A stretch of 64,000 nt of DNA from JAEUIV01 sp033763795 (GCA_033763795.1 JANRJV010000030.1:1-64000), one strand, 5' to 3'; counted from the stretch's first letter, positions 33,161-43,118 are shown. The notes: generated by a model not told the origin, from the sequence alone. Made by a program: numbers and translations.

Positions 33161-34609
33161 ATGAGCGGTTCTGCTTCGCAAAACGCGCCGTTGATGCTCT
33201 CGGTCAGCGGCTGCCGGGGCATCGTGGGGAAAAGTCTGACGCCCGAGACGGTGTCACGGTTCATCGGCGCGGCGGGGCGGTGGCTGCGTTCATCCGGCGC
33301 GGGGGCCGCGAACCCCGGCCGGGTCATCGTCGCCGGCGACGGTCGACTGGGCGGGGCGGCGCTCCGCGGGCTGGCGGCCCAGACGCTGGCGCTGGCGGGC
33401 TTCGAGGTTGTGGACATCGGCGTCGCGACCACGCCCACCGTGGGCGTCGCGGTGTTGCATCACGGGGCCGCCGGGGGCGTGACGCTCACCGCCAGCCACA
33501 ACCCCGCGGAATGGAACGGTGTGAAGGTCATCTCGTCGCTGGGCGGGGCCCCGGGGCCCGCCGACGCGGCGGAGATCGTCCGGCTCTATCACGCGGGCGA
33601 AGCATCCTGGGCGACCCCCGCCGGGATCGGCGCGGTGCGCACGGACGCGACCGCCGCGAGGGTGCACGTCGAGCGCGTGCTGGCGGCGCTCGCGCGCTGC
33701 GCGGACCTGGAAGCGATCCGGGCGCGGCGTTTCCGCGTCGTGCTGAACTCCGTCAACGCGTCGGGGGCGGCGGGCGGCCGCATGCTGCTCGAAGAGCTCG
33801 GCTGCGCGCTGACGCACATGCACGCGGACACTTCGGGCGTCTTCCCCCACCCTCCCGAGCCCACGGCGGACAACCTGAAAGGGATGAGCGCCGCCGTCGC
33901 GGGCGCCGGCGCGGACATCGGCTTCGCCCAGGATCCTGACGCGGACAGGCTGGCGATCCTCGACGGCGCGGGCCGCTACATCGGGGAGGAATACACGCTG
34001 GTGCTGGCGGCGCGGGCCCTGATCGGCGCTCCAGCCAAGGGCGGCGGCGGGGGGACGACGGGGAGCCCTGTGCTGGTCGCGAATCTCTCGACCAGCCGGA
34101 TGCTCGACGACGTGGCCGCGCGGTTCGGGGCCCGCGTGCAGCGGTCGGCGGTCGGGGAAGCGAACGTGGTCGACGTGATGCGCCGCGTCCGCTCGCCCCT
34201 GGGAGGCGAGGGCAACGGGGGCGTCATCTGGCCCGAGATCGTGCCGATCCGCGACAGCCTGGGGGCCATGGCGCTGACGCTGGCGCTGATGACGCGCGAG
34301 CGGGCGACGCTGGCCGACCTGGTCGCGGACGTGCCGGTCTACGCGATCGAGAAGCGGAAGATCGAGCTCAAGCCGGGGCTGACCGAGCGGGCGCTCCGCG
34401 CCGCGGCGTCGATGATGACCGGCCCGGACGTGCGGATCGACACGCAGGACGGCGTGCGCCTGGACTTTCCGGTCCAGGGCGGCGCGGCGTGGCTGCACGT
34501 CCGCGCCAGCAACACGGAGCCGATCCTCAGGCTGATCGCCGAGGCGCCGCAGGCCGTGCAGGCACGACGCGTCCTGGACGATGCGGAAGCGGCGATCTCC
34601 GCGGCGTGA
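33161..34609 (+). CDS. glmM: phosphoglucosamine mutase / phosphohexomutase
   Basis: Alpha-D-phosphohexomutase, most likely converting glucosamine-6-phosphate to glucosamine-1-phosphate for UDP-GlcNAc. 482 residues. The phosphoserine loop is TLTASHNPAEWNGVK, the Mg2+ loop is QDPDADRLA, the sugar-binding loop is GGEGNGGV and the phosphate-binding loop is RASNTEPILRL. The overall look is closer to archaeal-type GlmM/ManB than to E. coli GlmM, so phosphomannomutase activity is possible and the symbol is tentative. Divergent from murD, which supports a cell-wall role. The frame is open upstream through murD antisense, but the ATG at 33161 fits the N-terminal conserved LMLSVSGCRGIVG. Confidence 0.88.
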   Translation: MSGSASQNAPLMLSVSGCRGIVGKSLTPETVSRFIGAAGRWLRSSGAGAANPGRVIVAGDGRLGGAALRGLAAQTLALAGFEVVDIGVATTPTVGVAVLHHGAAGGVTLTASHNPAEWNGVKVISSLGGAPGPADAAEIVRLYHAGEASWATPAGIGAVRTDATAARVHVERVLAALARCADLEAIRARRFRVVLNSVNASGAAGGRMLLEELGCALTHMHADTSGVFPHPPEPTADNLKGMSAAVAGAGADIGFAQDPDADRLAILDGAGRYIGEEYTLVLAARALIGAPAKGGGGGTTGSPVLVANLSTSRMLDDVAARFGARVQRSAVGEANVVDVMRRVRSPLGGEGNGGVIWPEIVPIRDSLGAMALTLALMTRERATLADLVADVPVYAIEKRKIELKPGLTERALRAAASMMTGPDVRIDTQDGVRLDFPVQGGAAWLHVRASNTEPILRLIAEAPQAVQARRVLDDAEAAISAA

Positions 34610-34639
34610 GGGCGCCGGGCGCCCGCGGACGCGCGCGCC

Positions 34640-36073
34640 TCAGGGGCAGATCCGTCCCCACGCCGACAGCACCGCCGTCAGATCCTGAAAGTTCACGACG
34701 CCGTCCTGCGTCACGTCCGAGGGGGAAGACGCCGCGCCCCACGCGGCGAGGACGAGCGTCAGGTCCGGAAAGTTGACAGCGCCGTCGCCGGACAGATCGG
34801 GGCACAGCAGCGGCGTGACGCGGGGAGGGCCCCAGCGCGCCAGCCGCACCGCAGCGATCGGCCCCGCGGCGAGGAAGTTCCCCCCCACGTAGAGCCCCGA
34901 GGAGTCCGGGCCCGGGCCGTCCTCGTCGAAAGCGGCGAGCGCGAAGACCGGGCGGTCCACATCGCCCGCAGACGCAGACCACGCCGCCCCATCCCAACCC
35001 GCGAAGTTCAGCGCCACCGCCCCGACAACGGGCGCGAACGCGCCCGCGAAGAACAGGGCTGGGGGCGCGGCGTCGCCCGGCGTGTCATCGAAGGGCGCGA
35101 TGGCCAGCGCGTCGGCCGGATGTCCGATCCCCTGCGCCAGCGGGTGCCACGCGGCGCCGTCCCAGCGAGCGGCCCCGAGCGCGGGCGACTCACCGGCGAC
35201 GGTGAAGATGCCGCCCACGTGAAGCTGCTCGGCCGCGGGCCCGGGCCCGTCGGGATCGAAACTCGCCAGGCAGCGGCCGATCGCCGGGAAGGGTCCCGAG
35301 AGACCCGCGCCCAGCGCGCTCCACGCCGCACCGTTCCAGACCGCCACGCGCGCCGCGTCGACGCTGCCCGCCTGCCCGAACCAGCCCGCGGCGTAGAGCA
35401 GCGGCGAAGCGCCGCCCGGTCCGTCGGCGTCGAAACTCAGCAGCGCCAGTCCTTCGTTGTCGAATCCGGCGTCGAGGGGCGACCACTGCGCGCCGTCCCA
35501 CCGCGCGATGTTCGAGGCACTGACGCTGCCCGCCGAGGAGAAGAACCCCGCGGCGATCAGATCGGCGGACGCCGGGCCCGCACCGTCGATGTCGAAGGAC
35601 GCGAGCGCGGAGACGCGGCCCGCGACTCCCGCCCCCAGCGCCGACCAGCCGGAACCGTTCCAGGCGGCGATCCGAGACGCGGGCACAGCCCCGGCGAGCG
35701 TGAAATCGCCGCCAACGATGAGCAGCGTAGGCCCCGGGCCCGGGCCGTCGGCGTCCCACTGCGCCAGGGCGCGCACCGGCGCGTTCACGCCGCCGCCAAG
35801 CGGGAACCAGAACGACCCGTTGTATCGGGCGATGCGCGCCGCGGAGACGCCCGCGATCGTCGCGAAGTCTCCGCCCACGAACAGCTCGGCCCGGGCGGGA
35901 CCATCGCCGTCGAGGTCAGCCGTCGCCAGGGCCCGGACCACGTTGTCGGCCCCCGAGGCGCCCGCCGGGCTCGACCACGCCGGCGGCCCCGCGACGGCGG
36001 AAGCCGCCGCCCCCGCGAGCGCCATCAGCGCCGCGGTCAGGCCCGTCCCCCGGCATAGTGTCGCGCGTCTCAC
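34640..36073 (-). CDS. secreted beta-propeller-like protein with GC-type dockerin
   Basis: 477 residues starting with GTG in a GTGA overlap with the cytochrome gene. After a signal peptide (LTAALMALAGAAASAVAG) come six to seven ~55-residue repeats. Each has ALASFDxDGxGP, LxVGGxF, AGxxxAxxIAxWNG and WSALGxGV, consistent with a beta-propeller. The C-terminal 60 residues (CPDLSGDGAVNFPDLTLVLA and DVTQDGVVNFQDLTAVLSAW) form a paired EF-hand dockerin. Probably extracellular. Aspartates in the repeats could bind Ca2+. Translational coupling suggests it acts with the multihaem cytochrome upstream. Enzymatic activity is not evident. Confidence 0.85.
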   Translation of the reverse strand: MRRATLCRGTGLTAALMALAGAAASAVAGPPAWSSPAGASGADNVVRALATADLDGDGPARAELFVGGDFATIAGVSAARIARYNGSFWFPLGGGVNAPVRALAQWDADGPGPGPTLLIVGGDFTLAGAVPASRIAAWNGSGWSALGAGVAGRVSALASFDIDGAGPASADLIAAGFFSSAGSVSASNIARWDGAQWSPLDAGFDNEGLALLSFDADGPGGASPLLYAAGWFGQAGSVDAARVAVWNGAAWSALGAGLSGPFPAIGRCLASFDPDGPGPAAEQLHVGGIFTVAGESPALGAARWDGAAWHPLAQGIGHPADALAIAPFDDTPGDAAPPALFFAGAFAPVVGAVALNFAGWDGAAWSASAGDVDRPVFALAAFDEDGPGPDSSGLYVGGNFLAAGPIAAVRLARWGPPRVTPLLCPDLSGDGAVNFPDLTLVLAAWGAASSPSDVTQDGVVNFQDLTAVLSAWGRICP

Positions 36074-38013
36074 CGGACGGATTCGCCCCAGTAGGTCAGC
36101 ACGGTCGTGATGTCCGCGAAGTTGACCAGGCCGTCGCAGTTGGCGTCGCCGCTGGCGAATCCCCCGCCGGAGGCGCCCCAGCCCGAGAGGACGCGTGTGA
36201 TGTCGTTGAAGCTGGTCACGCCGTCGCCAGACACGTCGCCCCTTGCGAAGGGGGCGAGATCGATGCTGACGTCGTCCATCACGATGGGGACGCTCTTGCC
36301 GATGGCGACCCAGGCGTCGTAGGCGGTCTGGCCCTCGGGCCCGCCGTTGTCGCGCAGGAACTCCATGTAGTCGCGCGAGCCGTTCTGGTAGTAGACCTTG
36401 ACCTCGGCCCGCGTCGCGCCGGCGGGGACGCAGTACCGCGTGTCGTCCCAGTGCTGGCCGTCGGCGTAGGAATACCCGAAGTGCCCGGCCTGTGCGGCGT
36501 TGAAGGCGGCGTTCGTGAACCCGCGGGGCGGGATCCGGTTGTCCTTGAAGATCTTGTTGACGAGCACCAGGTGGAACGAGGGCCCGACGGGCTTGCCCGT
36601 CGCGCCGGACATGTAGTCATCGATGCCCAGGAGCTGCTCGTAGATCTTCGTCTCGCCCTCGGCGAGCACGGCCGACGAGACGTCGTACTCGCCGCGCTCG
36701 TCGATGAGCGCCTGGCCGCTGAAGAACTTGACGTTGATCCAGATGCGCCGGCCCTCGGGCATGCCGGTCAGCAGCTTGTGCCCGCACTGGTTGACGACGC
36801 GCACGTTCAGCTCGCCGGCCGTCTGCGAGAGCTCGGCGTCGGTCGCCGCCGAGAGCATCTGCTGCGTGTCGACCTTCTGGCGGTCGAGCATCGTCAGCGT
36901 CAGAGAGTCGAAGGTGTTGTCGCCCGTGGGGCCGTGCAGGTGCAGCAGCATCTCGATCAGGTGCAGGTTGGCGCCCTGGAAGGAGTGATAGGGCATGTCG
37001 TTGCGCACGGGGGGCTCGAAGATCTCCCAGCAGCCCGTGCCGGTCACGGCGGGCATGTGGCAGTCCTGGCACGAGCTGACGACCGTGCGGTTGCCGCCGA
37101 AGCGGCCCTGCATGTCGACCCCTGCGGGGAACGCGGAGTTCTGCCACTCGCTGTAGGTCCGCTGCTCGGGGAACATGTCGGTCTTGTTGTCGGTCGGGTG
37201 CGGCATGTTGAAGGGGTTGACGACGTAGGTGTCGGTCGGCGCGGGCACGGGCCCGCCCACGCGGCTGAGCGCGGGGTTGCTGACCTCGTGGCACGTGCCG
37301 CACATGTCGCCCGTGCGGTGGTGCGGGGAGTAGGCGAACCCGTGGGGCGGCGAGGCGTCGGCGAAGGGACCGCGGCGGACGTCGGCCGGGTCGATCACCA
37401 TCTTGCCGTTGCCGAAGTCCGTGGGCCGCACCGATCCTCCCGGATACATGTCGAGCGCGGCGAGGATCATTTCGTCGTCGGCGGGGCTGACGCCCGCCTC
37501 GTACACCGGGTCCGCCATGCGGTGGCACACGATGCACTGGATGCCCTCGTCGATGTCCGAGGGGAGCAGCGCCGAGCCGTCGGGAGAGCCGCTCGGCGGG
37601 GTCACACGCCCTGAGAGCCACGCGGCGGGCGCGTGGCACCGCAGGCACAGCTCGCCCGAGCCCGGCGCGTCGGCCTGAGCGACGGCGAACGCCGCCCGGA
37701 AGATCGGGTCGCGGGCCGAGTGAGCGTGCGCCGAGCCGCGCCAGCGGTAGGGACGCGTCGTGGTCGCCGGGTCGCCCCCCGCGTCAAATCCCAGGTGACA
37801 GGCGTAACAGCCGTTCTGGGCCGTCTCCAGCTCGTCCGTGATCGTCCACGGATGCGTCTGCTTGCCCTCGACGGGCTGGGTGCCCTTCTCGAAGAAGTCC
37901 GCGCCGGTCGTGGGCAGCGGCAACTGGCCAGAGGCCCCCGCGACGCCGAGAAAACCCCACGCGACCGCGGCAGCGAGCGCGCCGGACCCTAACACATTGC
38001 CAACGGATTTCAT
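36070..38013 (-). CDS. exported five-haem cytochrome c with C-terminal dockerin
   Basis: 647 residues. A signal peptide (MKSVGNVLGSGALAAAVAWG, to GASGQ) and five CxxCH haem sites at about 69-73 (CYACH), 123-127 (CLRCH), 160-164 (CIVCH), 238-242 (CGTCH) and 315-319 (CQDCH). Many additional histidines could be axial ligands. The second half (about 330-585) is a beta-rich domain with no assigned name. The end carries two EF-hand repeats (GDVSGDGVTSFNDITRVLSG and GDANCDGLVNFADITTVLTY). The ATG at 38013 has a GAGAGGAG tract five bases upstream. It is translationally coupled to the propeller gene. It likely moves electrons or reduces a substrate at the cell surface; the redox partner is unknown. 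Confidence 0.9.
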   Translation of the reverse strand: MKSVGNVLGSGALAAAVAWGFLGVAGASGQLPLPTTGADFFEKGTQPVEGKQTHPWTITDELETAQNGCYACHLGFDAGGDPATTTRPYRWRGSAHAHSARDPIFRAAFAVAQADAPGSGELCLRCHAPAAWLSGRVTPPSGSPDGSALLPSDIDEGIQCIVCHRMADPVYEAGVSPADDEMILAALDMYPGGSVRPTDFGNGKMVIDPADVRRGPFADASPPHGFAYSPHHRTGDMCGTCHEVSNPALSRVGGPVPAPTDTYVVNPFNMPHPTDNKTDMFPEQRTYSEWQNSAFPAGVDMQGRFGGNRTVVSSCQDCHMPAVTGTGCWEIFEPPVRNDMPYHSFQGANLHLIEMLLHLHGPTGDNTFDSLTLTMLDRQKVDTQQMLSAATDAELSQTAGELNVRVVNQCGHKLLTGMPEGRRIWINVKFFSGQALIDERGEYDVSSAVLAEGETKIYEQLLGIDDYMSGATGKPVGPSFHLVLVNKIFKDNRIPPRGFTNAAFNAAQAGHFGYSYADGQHWDDTRYCVPAGATRAEVKVYYQNGSRDYMEFLRDNGGPEGQTAYDAWVAIGKSVPIVMDDVSIDLAPFARGDVSGDGVTSFNDITRVLSGWGASGGGFASGDANCDGLVNFADITTVLTYWGESVR

Positions 38014-38214
38014 CCACGCTCCTCTCGACACCCCTCCGTCATCGAGTCTACGTGCGCCCGACGTGAGTGCCGCTCCGGTCTCGTCCATGATGACGATCTT
38101 TTTTCGGCGCGGCTGCAATGACCAGCCCGCTGTGGACAGCCCGTCGAAGTCGCCCCGCGGGCGGCGGGGCCAAAACCTCCGTCGCTCCCCCTTCCCACGG
38201 CCGATAAAACGGCC

Positions 38215-41200
38215 ATGCCTGCCAAGTCCACCGCCAACGCCCGCCGCTCCGGCGACGGGTCCACGATGTTCGATGCGCGCCGCCTCGCATTCCGACGGAT
38301 CCTCTGGTTCGTCGGACTCGCCGCCTGGGCCGCGCTCACCGCCAGCCTGCTCACGTTCGACCCCGCCGACCCCCCGGGCCACGCCGTCGCCCCGCTCAAC
38401 ACCGCGACGGGGCTCTCCAACTGGATGGGGCCCGTCGGCGCTTTCATCAGCTACCACACCATACTGATGATCGGGTCCGGCGTGTGGATCGCCGTGATCT
38501 GCGGCGGGCTGTACCTCGCGGCGGTCGCGTTCCGCGGGACGGTGACGCACGTCGCCGTACGCGCCATCGGCGTGCTGCTCGTCGCGCTCGCGTTCAGCGG
38601 CTTCCACGCCCTGTTCGTCCCCGGGGTCTCGCGCCTTCCGGAGGGAGGCGGCGGGCTGGTCGCGATCTACGGCGTGCACGAGCTCTCATCACGCTTCGGC
38701 GCCCTGGGCGCCGCCCTCTGGCTCGTCCTCATGGGCATCGTGGGCCTGACGGTCGCGTTCGACGACTGGTTCAGCGCTGCGAGCCGATCGGCCATGCGGC
38801 CCGTCGAAGCGCTGGCGGCCCTCGCGCCGCGCGTCCGGGCGCTCATCGGGAAGCTCCGCCGGTCGGCGCCGCGCCGGGCGCCGCGCGTCCGCGTCAACGA
38901 TGTTGATGACGACGGCGCCCTCCGCGCCGTCAGCGACAAGCTGAAGCCCCGCCCTGCCGCGGGCCCGGATTCGGATGACGACGGCCCGGACGGGGGCGAC
39001 GACGAAGACTCGGCCCAGGAGTCTCCCCGCGCCAGGAAGGGCGCTCGCTCCAAGCGCGCCGCCCGGGTCGAGCAGGACGAAGCAAACGTCGACGCTCAGG
39101 ACGCGGTCGATCCCGACGACTCGGACGACCAGGACGATGCCGAGACGCCGGCCCGCCGCGGGTCGAAGTCGTCCAGGAAGTCGGCCGCGAGCGCCGACGA
39201 TGACGCCGACAGCAGCGTCGAGGACAATGCGAGCGCGGACGCCGACGCCGACGAGGAATCCGGCGACGACGCCGAGGCTGACGAAACGGACGAACCCCGC
39301 TCGAGCGACCCCGCCGACTACGACCCCGACGCCCTGCGCGAGAAGATCGCGCGGCTGCCCATCCGCTTCGCGAACGTCGAGCGCCGCTCCGCGACGCAGG
39401 AAGACCTCGAAGACCTTCGCGCCACCCGCTCCACCGAAGAGCAGGACAAGAACTACGTCTTCCCCAGCATCGACCTCCTGGTCGACCCCGACGCCGGCTT
39501 CGAAGAAGAGCTGGAGGCCTACGTCCGCGAGCAGGCGACCGCCCTGGAGACCGCGCTGCACACCTACAACATCAAGGGCAACGTCGCGGGCATCGAGTCG
39601 GGCCCGGTGATCACGCTGTATCAGGTCCGGCTGGCGCCGGGCACCAAGGTCAGCGCCATCACCGCCGTCTCGTCCGACCTGGCCCGCGCCCTCAAGAGCG
39701 TCAACATCCGCGTCGTCCCCAACACCGAGGGCCTCGACACCGTGGGCATCGAGGTGCCCAACCGCAAGAAGGAGCGCGTCCGCCTCAAGGAGCTGATGAC
39801 GCGCACCGACGCCACCAGCAAGATGAAGCTCCCGCTGTTCCTGGGCAAGGACGCCAGCGGGCGCCCGCTCATCACCGACCTCGCCTCGCTCCCGCACATG
39901 CTCATCGCCGGCACCACCGGCTCGGGCAAGAGCGTGTGCATGAACGCCATCATCATGGGCTTCCTCTACACGCAGAAGCCCAGCGACCTGAAGCTCGTCC
40001 TGGTCGATCCCAAGGTCGTCGAGCTCTCGCAGTTCAAGGACATCCCGCACCTCATGTGCCCCGTCGTGACGGACATGAGCAAGGCGGCGGCGATCCTCGA
40101 GTGGGCGGTCGGCAAGATGGACGAGCGCTACGAGCTGCTCGCCGAGGCCGGCGTCCGCGACATCGCCTCCTACAACGCCCTCACGTGGGAGGAGAAGAAG
40201 GAGCGCTTCGGCCCCTCGTCCGAGGCGGAGGAGGCCCGCATCCCCCGCAAGCTCCCCTACATGGTCTTCGTCATCGACGAGCTCGCGGACCTGATGATGA
40301 CCAACAAGGAGGTCGAGAGCTCGATCGTCCGCATCGCCCAGAAGGCCCGCGCCGTGGGCATCCACCTGATCCTCGCCACGCAGCGCCCCCAGGCCAATGT
40401 CGTCACGGGCCTCATCAAGAGCAACATGCCCGGCCGGCTCTGCTTCAAGGTCGCCTCGGGCATGGACTCGCGCATCGTCCTCGACCAGAAGGGCGGCGAG
40501 CTCCTCCTCGGTCAGGGCGACATGCTCTTCATCACCCCCCGATCCTCCACAGGCATGCGCGCCCAGGGAACCCTCGTCGACGACTCCGAGATCCGCGGCG
40601 TGGTCCGCTTCGTCCGCACCGTCTCCGGCCCCTCGTTCGAGCGCCAGCTCGTCCAGCTCCGCTCCGGAGGCGACCCCGCGGGCGTCCCCGAGGATCACGA
40701 GCAGCGCATGATCGAGAACGCCCAGGAAGATCCCCTGTTCGACCGGGCCGTCGAGATCGTCCTCGAGACGCAGCGCGGCAGCGTGTCGCTCCTGCAGCGC
40801 CGCCTGGCGATCGGGTACACGCGCGCCAGCCGGCTGATCGAGCTCATGGGCATGGCCGGGATCATCGGCGGGCACAAGGGCTCGGTGGCGCGCGAGGTCG
40901 CGATGACGCTGGAAGAGTGGCAGGCGATGAAGAAGCAGGCCGAGCTCGACGCCGCCGAGAGCGCCGCCGCGTCGCCCAAGCCCAAGGCCGACGCCGCTGG
41001 CCAGCCCAAGCTCTTCCCCGAGCCCGTGACCGCGCGCGAGGTCATCGAGGCCAAGCAGAAGCTCGACACCGCCGCCTCCGCCGCGCCCGCGGACACCGCG
41101 CCGCCCGCCGTGGCGGCCGAGGAGCCGCCCTTCGACGTGGATGAGCCCGCTTCAAGCCCGGCGACCATCGCCGAGAAGCGCCCCGCCGAGCCGGTCGCCG

Positions 41201-41523
41201 CGGCCGCGGAAGAGCTCGAAGAAGCCGAGCTCGACGAGGCGGACGACGCCGTCGACGAACTCGGGGACGTCGAGGAAGTCGAGGAAGTTGACGAGGTCGA
41301 GGAGGTCGAGGAGGAAGACGCCGAGCTGACCGCCTCCGACGTCAGCGACGATGCTGAAGAAGAAGAAGTAGGCGACGATGAATACGAGTACGAGTACGTC
41401 GAGGTCGACGAGGACGAGGCGCTCGAAGGCGAGTACGAGATCGTCGAACAGGACGAAGCCCCCCCGAGCCCCGAGATCGTCGTGAAGCCCGTCAACGACG
41501 CCAAATCGAAGTCGCGCGAGTGA
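38215..41523 (+). CDS. ftsK: DNA translocase FtsK
   Basis: A septal ATP-driven DNA pump coordinating chromosome segregation with division. 1102 residues. Four N-terminal membrane helices (about 28-175), then a highly acidic Asp/Ala/Ser linker (about 220-370). The motor has Walker A AGTTGSGKSVCMNAI near residue 565 and Walker B MVFVIDELADLM near 685. The gamma winged-helix domain (about 839-905) contains LLQRRLAIGYTRASRLIELM. Unusually, about 195 residues follow gamma, which normally ends the protein, and the last 110 are dominated by Glu, Asp and Val with EEVEEVDEVEEVEEE-like runs. The ATG at 38215 has no clear Shine-Dalgarno. It is convergent with the transglutaminase-like gene. Confidence 0.95.
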   Translation: MPAKSTANARRSGDGSTMFDARRLAFRRILWFVGLAAWAALTASLLTFDPADPPGHAVAPLNTATGLSNWMGPVGAFISYHTILMIGSGVWIAVICGGLYLAAVAFRGTVTHVAVRAIGVLLVALAFSGFHALFVPGVSRLPEGGGGLVAIYGVHELSSRFGALGAALWLVLMGIVGLTVAFDDWFSAASRSAMRPVEALAALAPRVRALIGKLRRSAPRRAPRVRVNDVDDDGALRAVSDKLKPRPAAGPDSDDDGPDGGDDEDSAQESPRARKGARSKRAARVEQDEANVDAQDAVDPDDSDDQDDAETPARRGSKSSRKSAASADDDADSSVEDNASADADADEESGDDAEADETDEPRSSDPADYDPDALREKIARLPIRFANVERRSATQEDLEDLRATRSTEEQDKNYVFPSIDLLVDPDAGFEEELEAYVREQATALETALHTYNIKGNVAGIESGPVITLYQVRLAPGTKVSAITAVSSDLARALKSVNIRVVPNTEGLDTVGIEVPNRKKERVRLKELMTRTDATSKMKLPLFLGKDASGRPLITDLASLPHMLIAGTTGSGKSVCMNAIIMGFLYTQKPSDLKLVLVDPKVVELSQFKDIPHLMCPVVTDMSKAAAILEWAVGKMDERYELLAEAGVRDIASYNALTWEEKKERFGPSSEAEEARIPRKLPYMVFVIDELADLMMTNKEVESSIVRIAQKARAVGIHLILATQRPQANVVTGLIKSNMPGRLCFKVASGMDSRIVLDQKGGELLLGQGDMLFITPRSSTGMRAQGTLVDDSEIRGVVRFVRTVSGPSFERQLVQLRSGGDPAGVPEDHEQRMIENAQEDPLFDRAVEIVLETQRGSVSLLQRRLAIGYTRASRLIELMGMAGIIGGHKGSVAREVAMTLEEWQAMKKQAELDAAESAAASPKPKADAAGQPKLFPEPVTAREVIEAKQKLDTAASAAPADTAPPAVAAEEPPFDVDEPASSPATIAEKRPAEPVAAAAEELEEAELDEADDAVDELGDVEEVEEVDEVEEVEEEDAELTASDVSDDAEEEEVGDDEYEYEYVEVDEDEALEGEYEIVEQDEAPPSPEIVVKPVNDAKSKSRE

Positions 41524-41552
41524 TTCGCCGTCGGTTCGGGCCGATCAGCCCG

Positions 41553-43106
41553 CTACTCGGCGTGCTCAACCTGGATCTTGAGGTTGCCCAGGAGCGCCGC
41601 GAGGCCGCCCATCGCCCCGACGACGTCGCCCTCGCCCAGCACGGAAACCCCGAGCGCGATGTGCGTGGCGTCCACTCCGGGCTCGTCGCCCTCGGGGATG
41701 ATCGCCGCGTCGCAATCGATCCACCGGGCGCGCCCGTTATCGAGCGACCGCGCCTGCGTCCACATGTGAAAGCCGAAGACGCCTCTCCCGTCCGGCCCGG
41801 TGACGTATACGAGCCCGCTGGCGACCCGCGCCCCCACTCCCCGCGCCCGCAGCACCGCCGCCAGCAGCACCGCGTGCTCCGTGCAGTCGCCCCTGCGGGT
41901 CCGCGCGGTCTCGACCGCGGTCGCGAGCCCGACATCCAGCGTGTCGTCGGCGACGTAGTCGCCCACGAAGTCCGCCGCGCGGCGCTCCGGCGCCCGGGCC
42001 GCGCCGACGTCGCCCGCCGCCTTGAGCTGTGACTCCATGAGCTCCACGGCTCGACCCACCGCGGCGTCCTGCGGATCGATCATGAGCGACCGACCCAGCG
42101 CCGCGTCCTCCGCCCCGGCCGCCGGCGGGTCTTCGAGCGACACGCGGCCCCGTTCGACCGTGACGCGCACCCGCCCCGCGTCGAGGCGCTCGGCCCGCTG
42201 ACCGCCCACGCTGGGCACGTCGGGCATGGCCCCGCCGTCCGCCCGCGACAGCACGTACACCGCGCGCCGAAGCGCCCGGGGACGCTCGATCGCCTTCCCC
42301 TCGGGCGTGACCAGCGTCCGGGCCATGAGCTCGGGCGGCGCAAAGGGCTTCAGCGCCGTCGCGCGGTCCGAGGCCCGGATCACCATCTTCAGCCCGCCGA
42401 AGTCCATCTCGCTGCGCACGATCTCGCCCGCGTCATCGAGCGTGTCGCGGCCCGTCGCCCCGGGCACCGCGCTGTTGCGCACCTCGAGCTCCGTCGCGTT
42501 CACCGGGCCCGCGGGCGTCTGGGCCTGCGTCCGCTCGACACGCCGATACTCGATCCGCACGGGCGCGAGCCCGACCGTCGGGTCCACCGTCTCGTACGCG
42601 AAGCTTGGCGAGCCCGCCGCCAGCTCGCGCTTCACGAACTCCCGCGCCTTCCCCGGCGTCAGCCACTCACCCCCGGGCCACTCCAGCGTCGTCACCACGG
42701 GCTCCGCGTCCGGCCCCTGCCGGCTCTCCAGCCTGACCTCATACCCCGCGATCCCCGGTATGAACGTCCACGTCTGCGTCGTCTCCGCGCCGCCCGACGA
42801 CTGAGCGCTGCTCATGCGCACGGGCTCGCCCGTCGCGGTCTCGACGAACTCGCTCCGCATGCGCACGGCGGCCCGCTGGCCCATCCGCTCCATCGTGAAG
42901 TCCATCTCCGTGCGCGAGACCAGCGAGCCCCCGGGCCCTGCCTCCTCCACCGAGCGCGACCAGCCCGCCTGACGCCCGTCGATCTCGACGATGTACCACC
43001 GCTCGCCGGGCTTCGCTTCGGGAATCTCGCCCCCGCGGCAATCACTCCGGAGAAACAGCACAGACGCGGCGGTCAGCACTCGCAGCAGCATGCCCAGTGT
43101 CGTCAT
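41553..43106 (-). CDS. exported transglutaminase-like protein
   Basis: 517 residues. A signal-like N-terminus (MLLRVLTAASVLFLRSDC) suggests export. The first ~340 residues are beta-rich and unassigned. The C-terminal transglutaminase-like core has the catalytic Cys in RRGDCTEHAVLLAAVLRARG, the His in FGFHMWTQAR and the Asp in RWIDCDAAI. In bacteria this fold usually acts as a cysteine peptidase or amidase in the envelope. Substrate unknown. TAGACT lies 6 nt before the ATG and there is no Shine-Dalgarno. It is divergent from tatD with 67 bp between the start codons. Confidence 0.85.
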   Translation of the reverse strand: MTTLGMLLRVLTAASVLFLRSDCRGGEIPEAKPGERWYIVEIDGRQAGWSRSVEEAGPGGSLVSRTEMDFTMERMGQRAAVRMRSEFVETATGEPVRMSSAQSSGGAETTQTWTFIPGIAGYEVRLESRQGPDAEPVVTTLEWPGGEWLTPGKAREFVKRELAAGSPSFAYETVDPTVGLAPVRIEYRRVERTQAQTPAGPVNATELEVRNSAVPGATGRDTLDDAGEIVRSEMDFGGLKMVIRASDRATALKPFAPPELMARTLVTPEGKAIERPRALRRAVYVLSRADGGAMPDVPSVGGQRAERLDAGRVRVTVERGRVSLEDPPAAGAEDAALGRSLMIDPQDAAVGRAVELMESQLKAAGDVGAARAPERRAADFVGDYVADDTLDVGLATAVETARTRRGDCTEHAVLLAAVLRARGVGARVASGLVYVTGPDGRGVFGFHMWTQARSLDNGRARWIDCDAAIIPEGDEPGVDATHIALGVSVLGEGDVVGAMGGLAALLGNLKIQVEHAE

Positions 43107-43112
43107 CGCCCC

Positions 43113-43118
43113 AGTCTA
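43113..43118 (-). promoter_or_regulatory. putative -10 hexamer TAGACT, leaderless start
   Basis: TAGACT on the minus strand ends 6 nt before the transglutaminase-like ATG, identical in sequence and spacing to the element at 7023. Confidence 0.45.

Noticed and set aside
38689..40875. 728-codon minus-strand open frame within ftsK
   Set aside because: Asp/Gly/Arg/Val-rich shadow of the FtsK acidic and motor regions; no domain.
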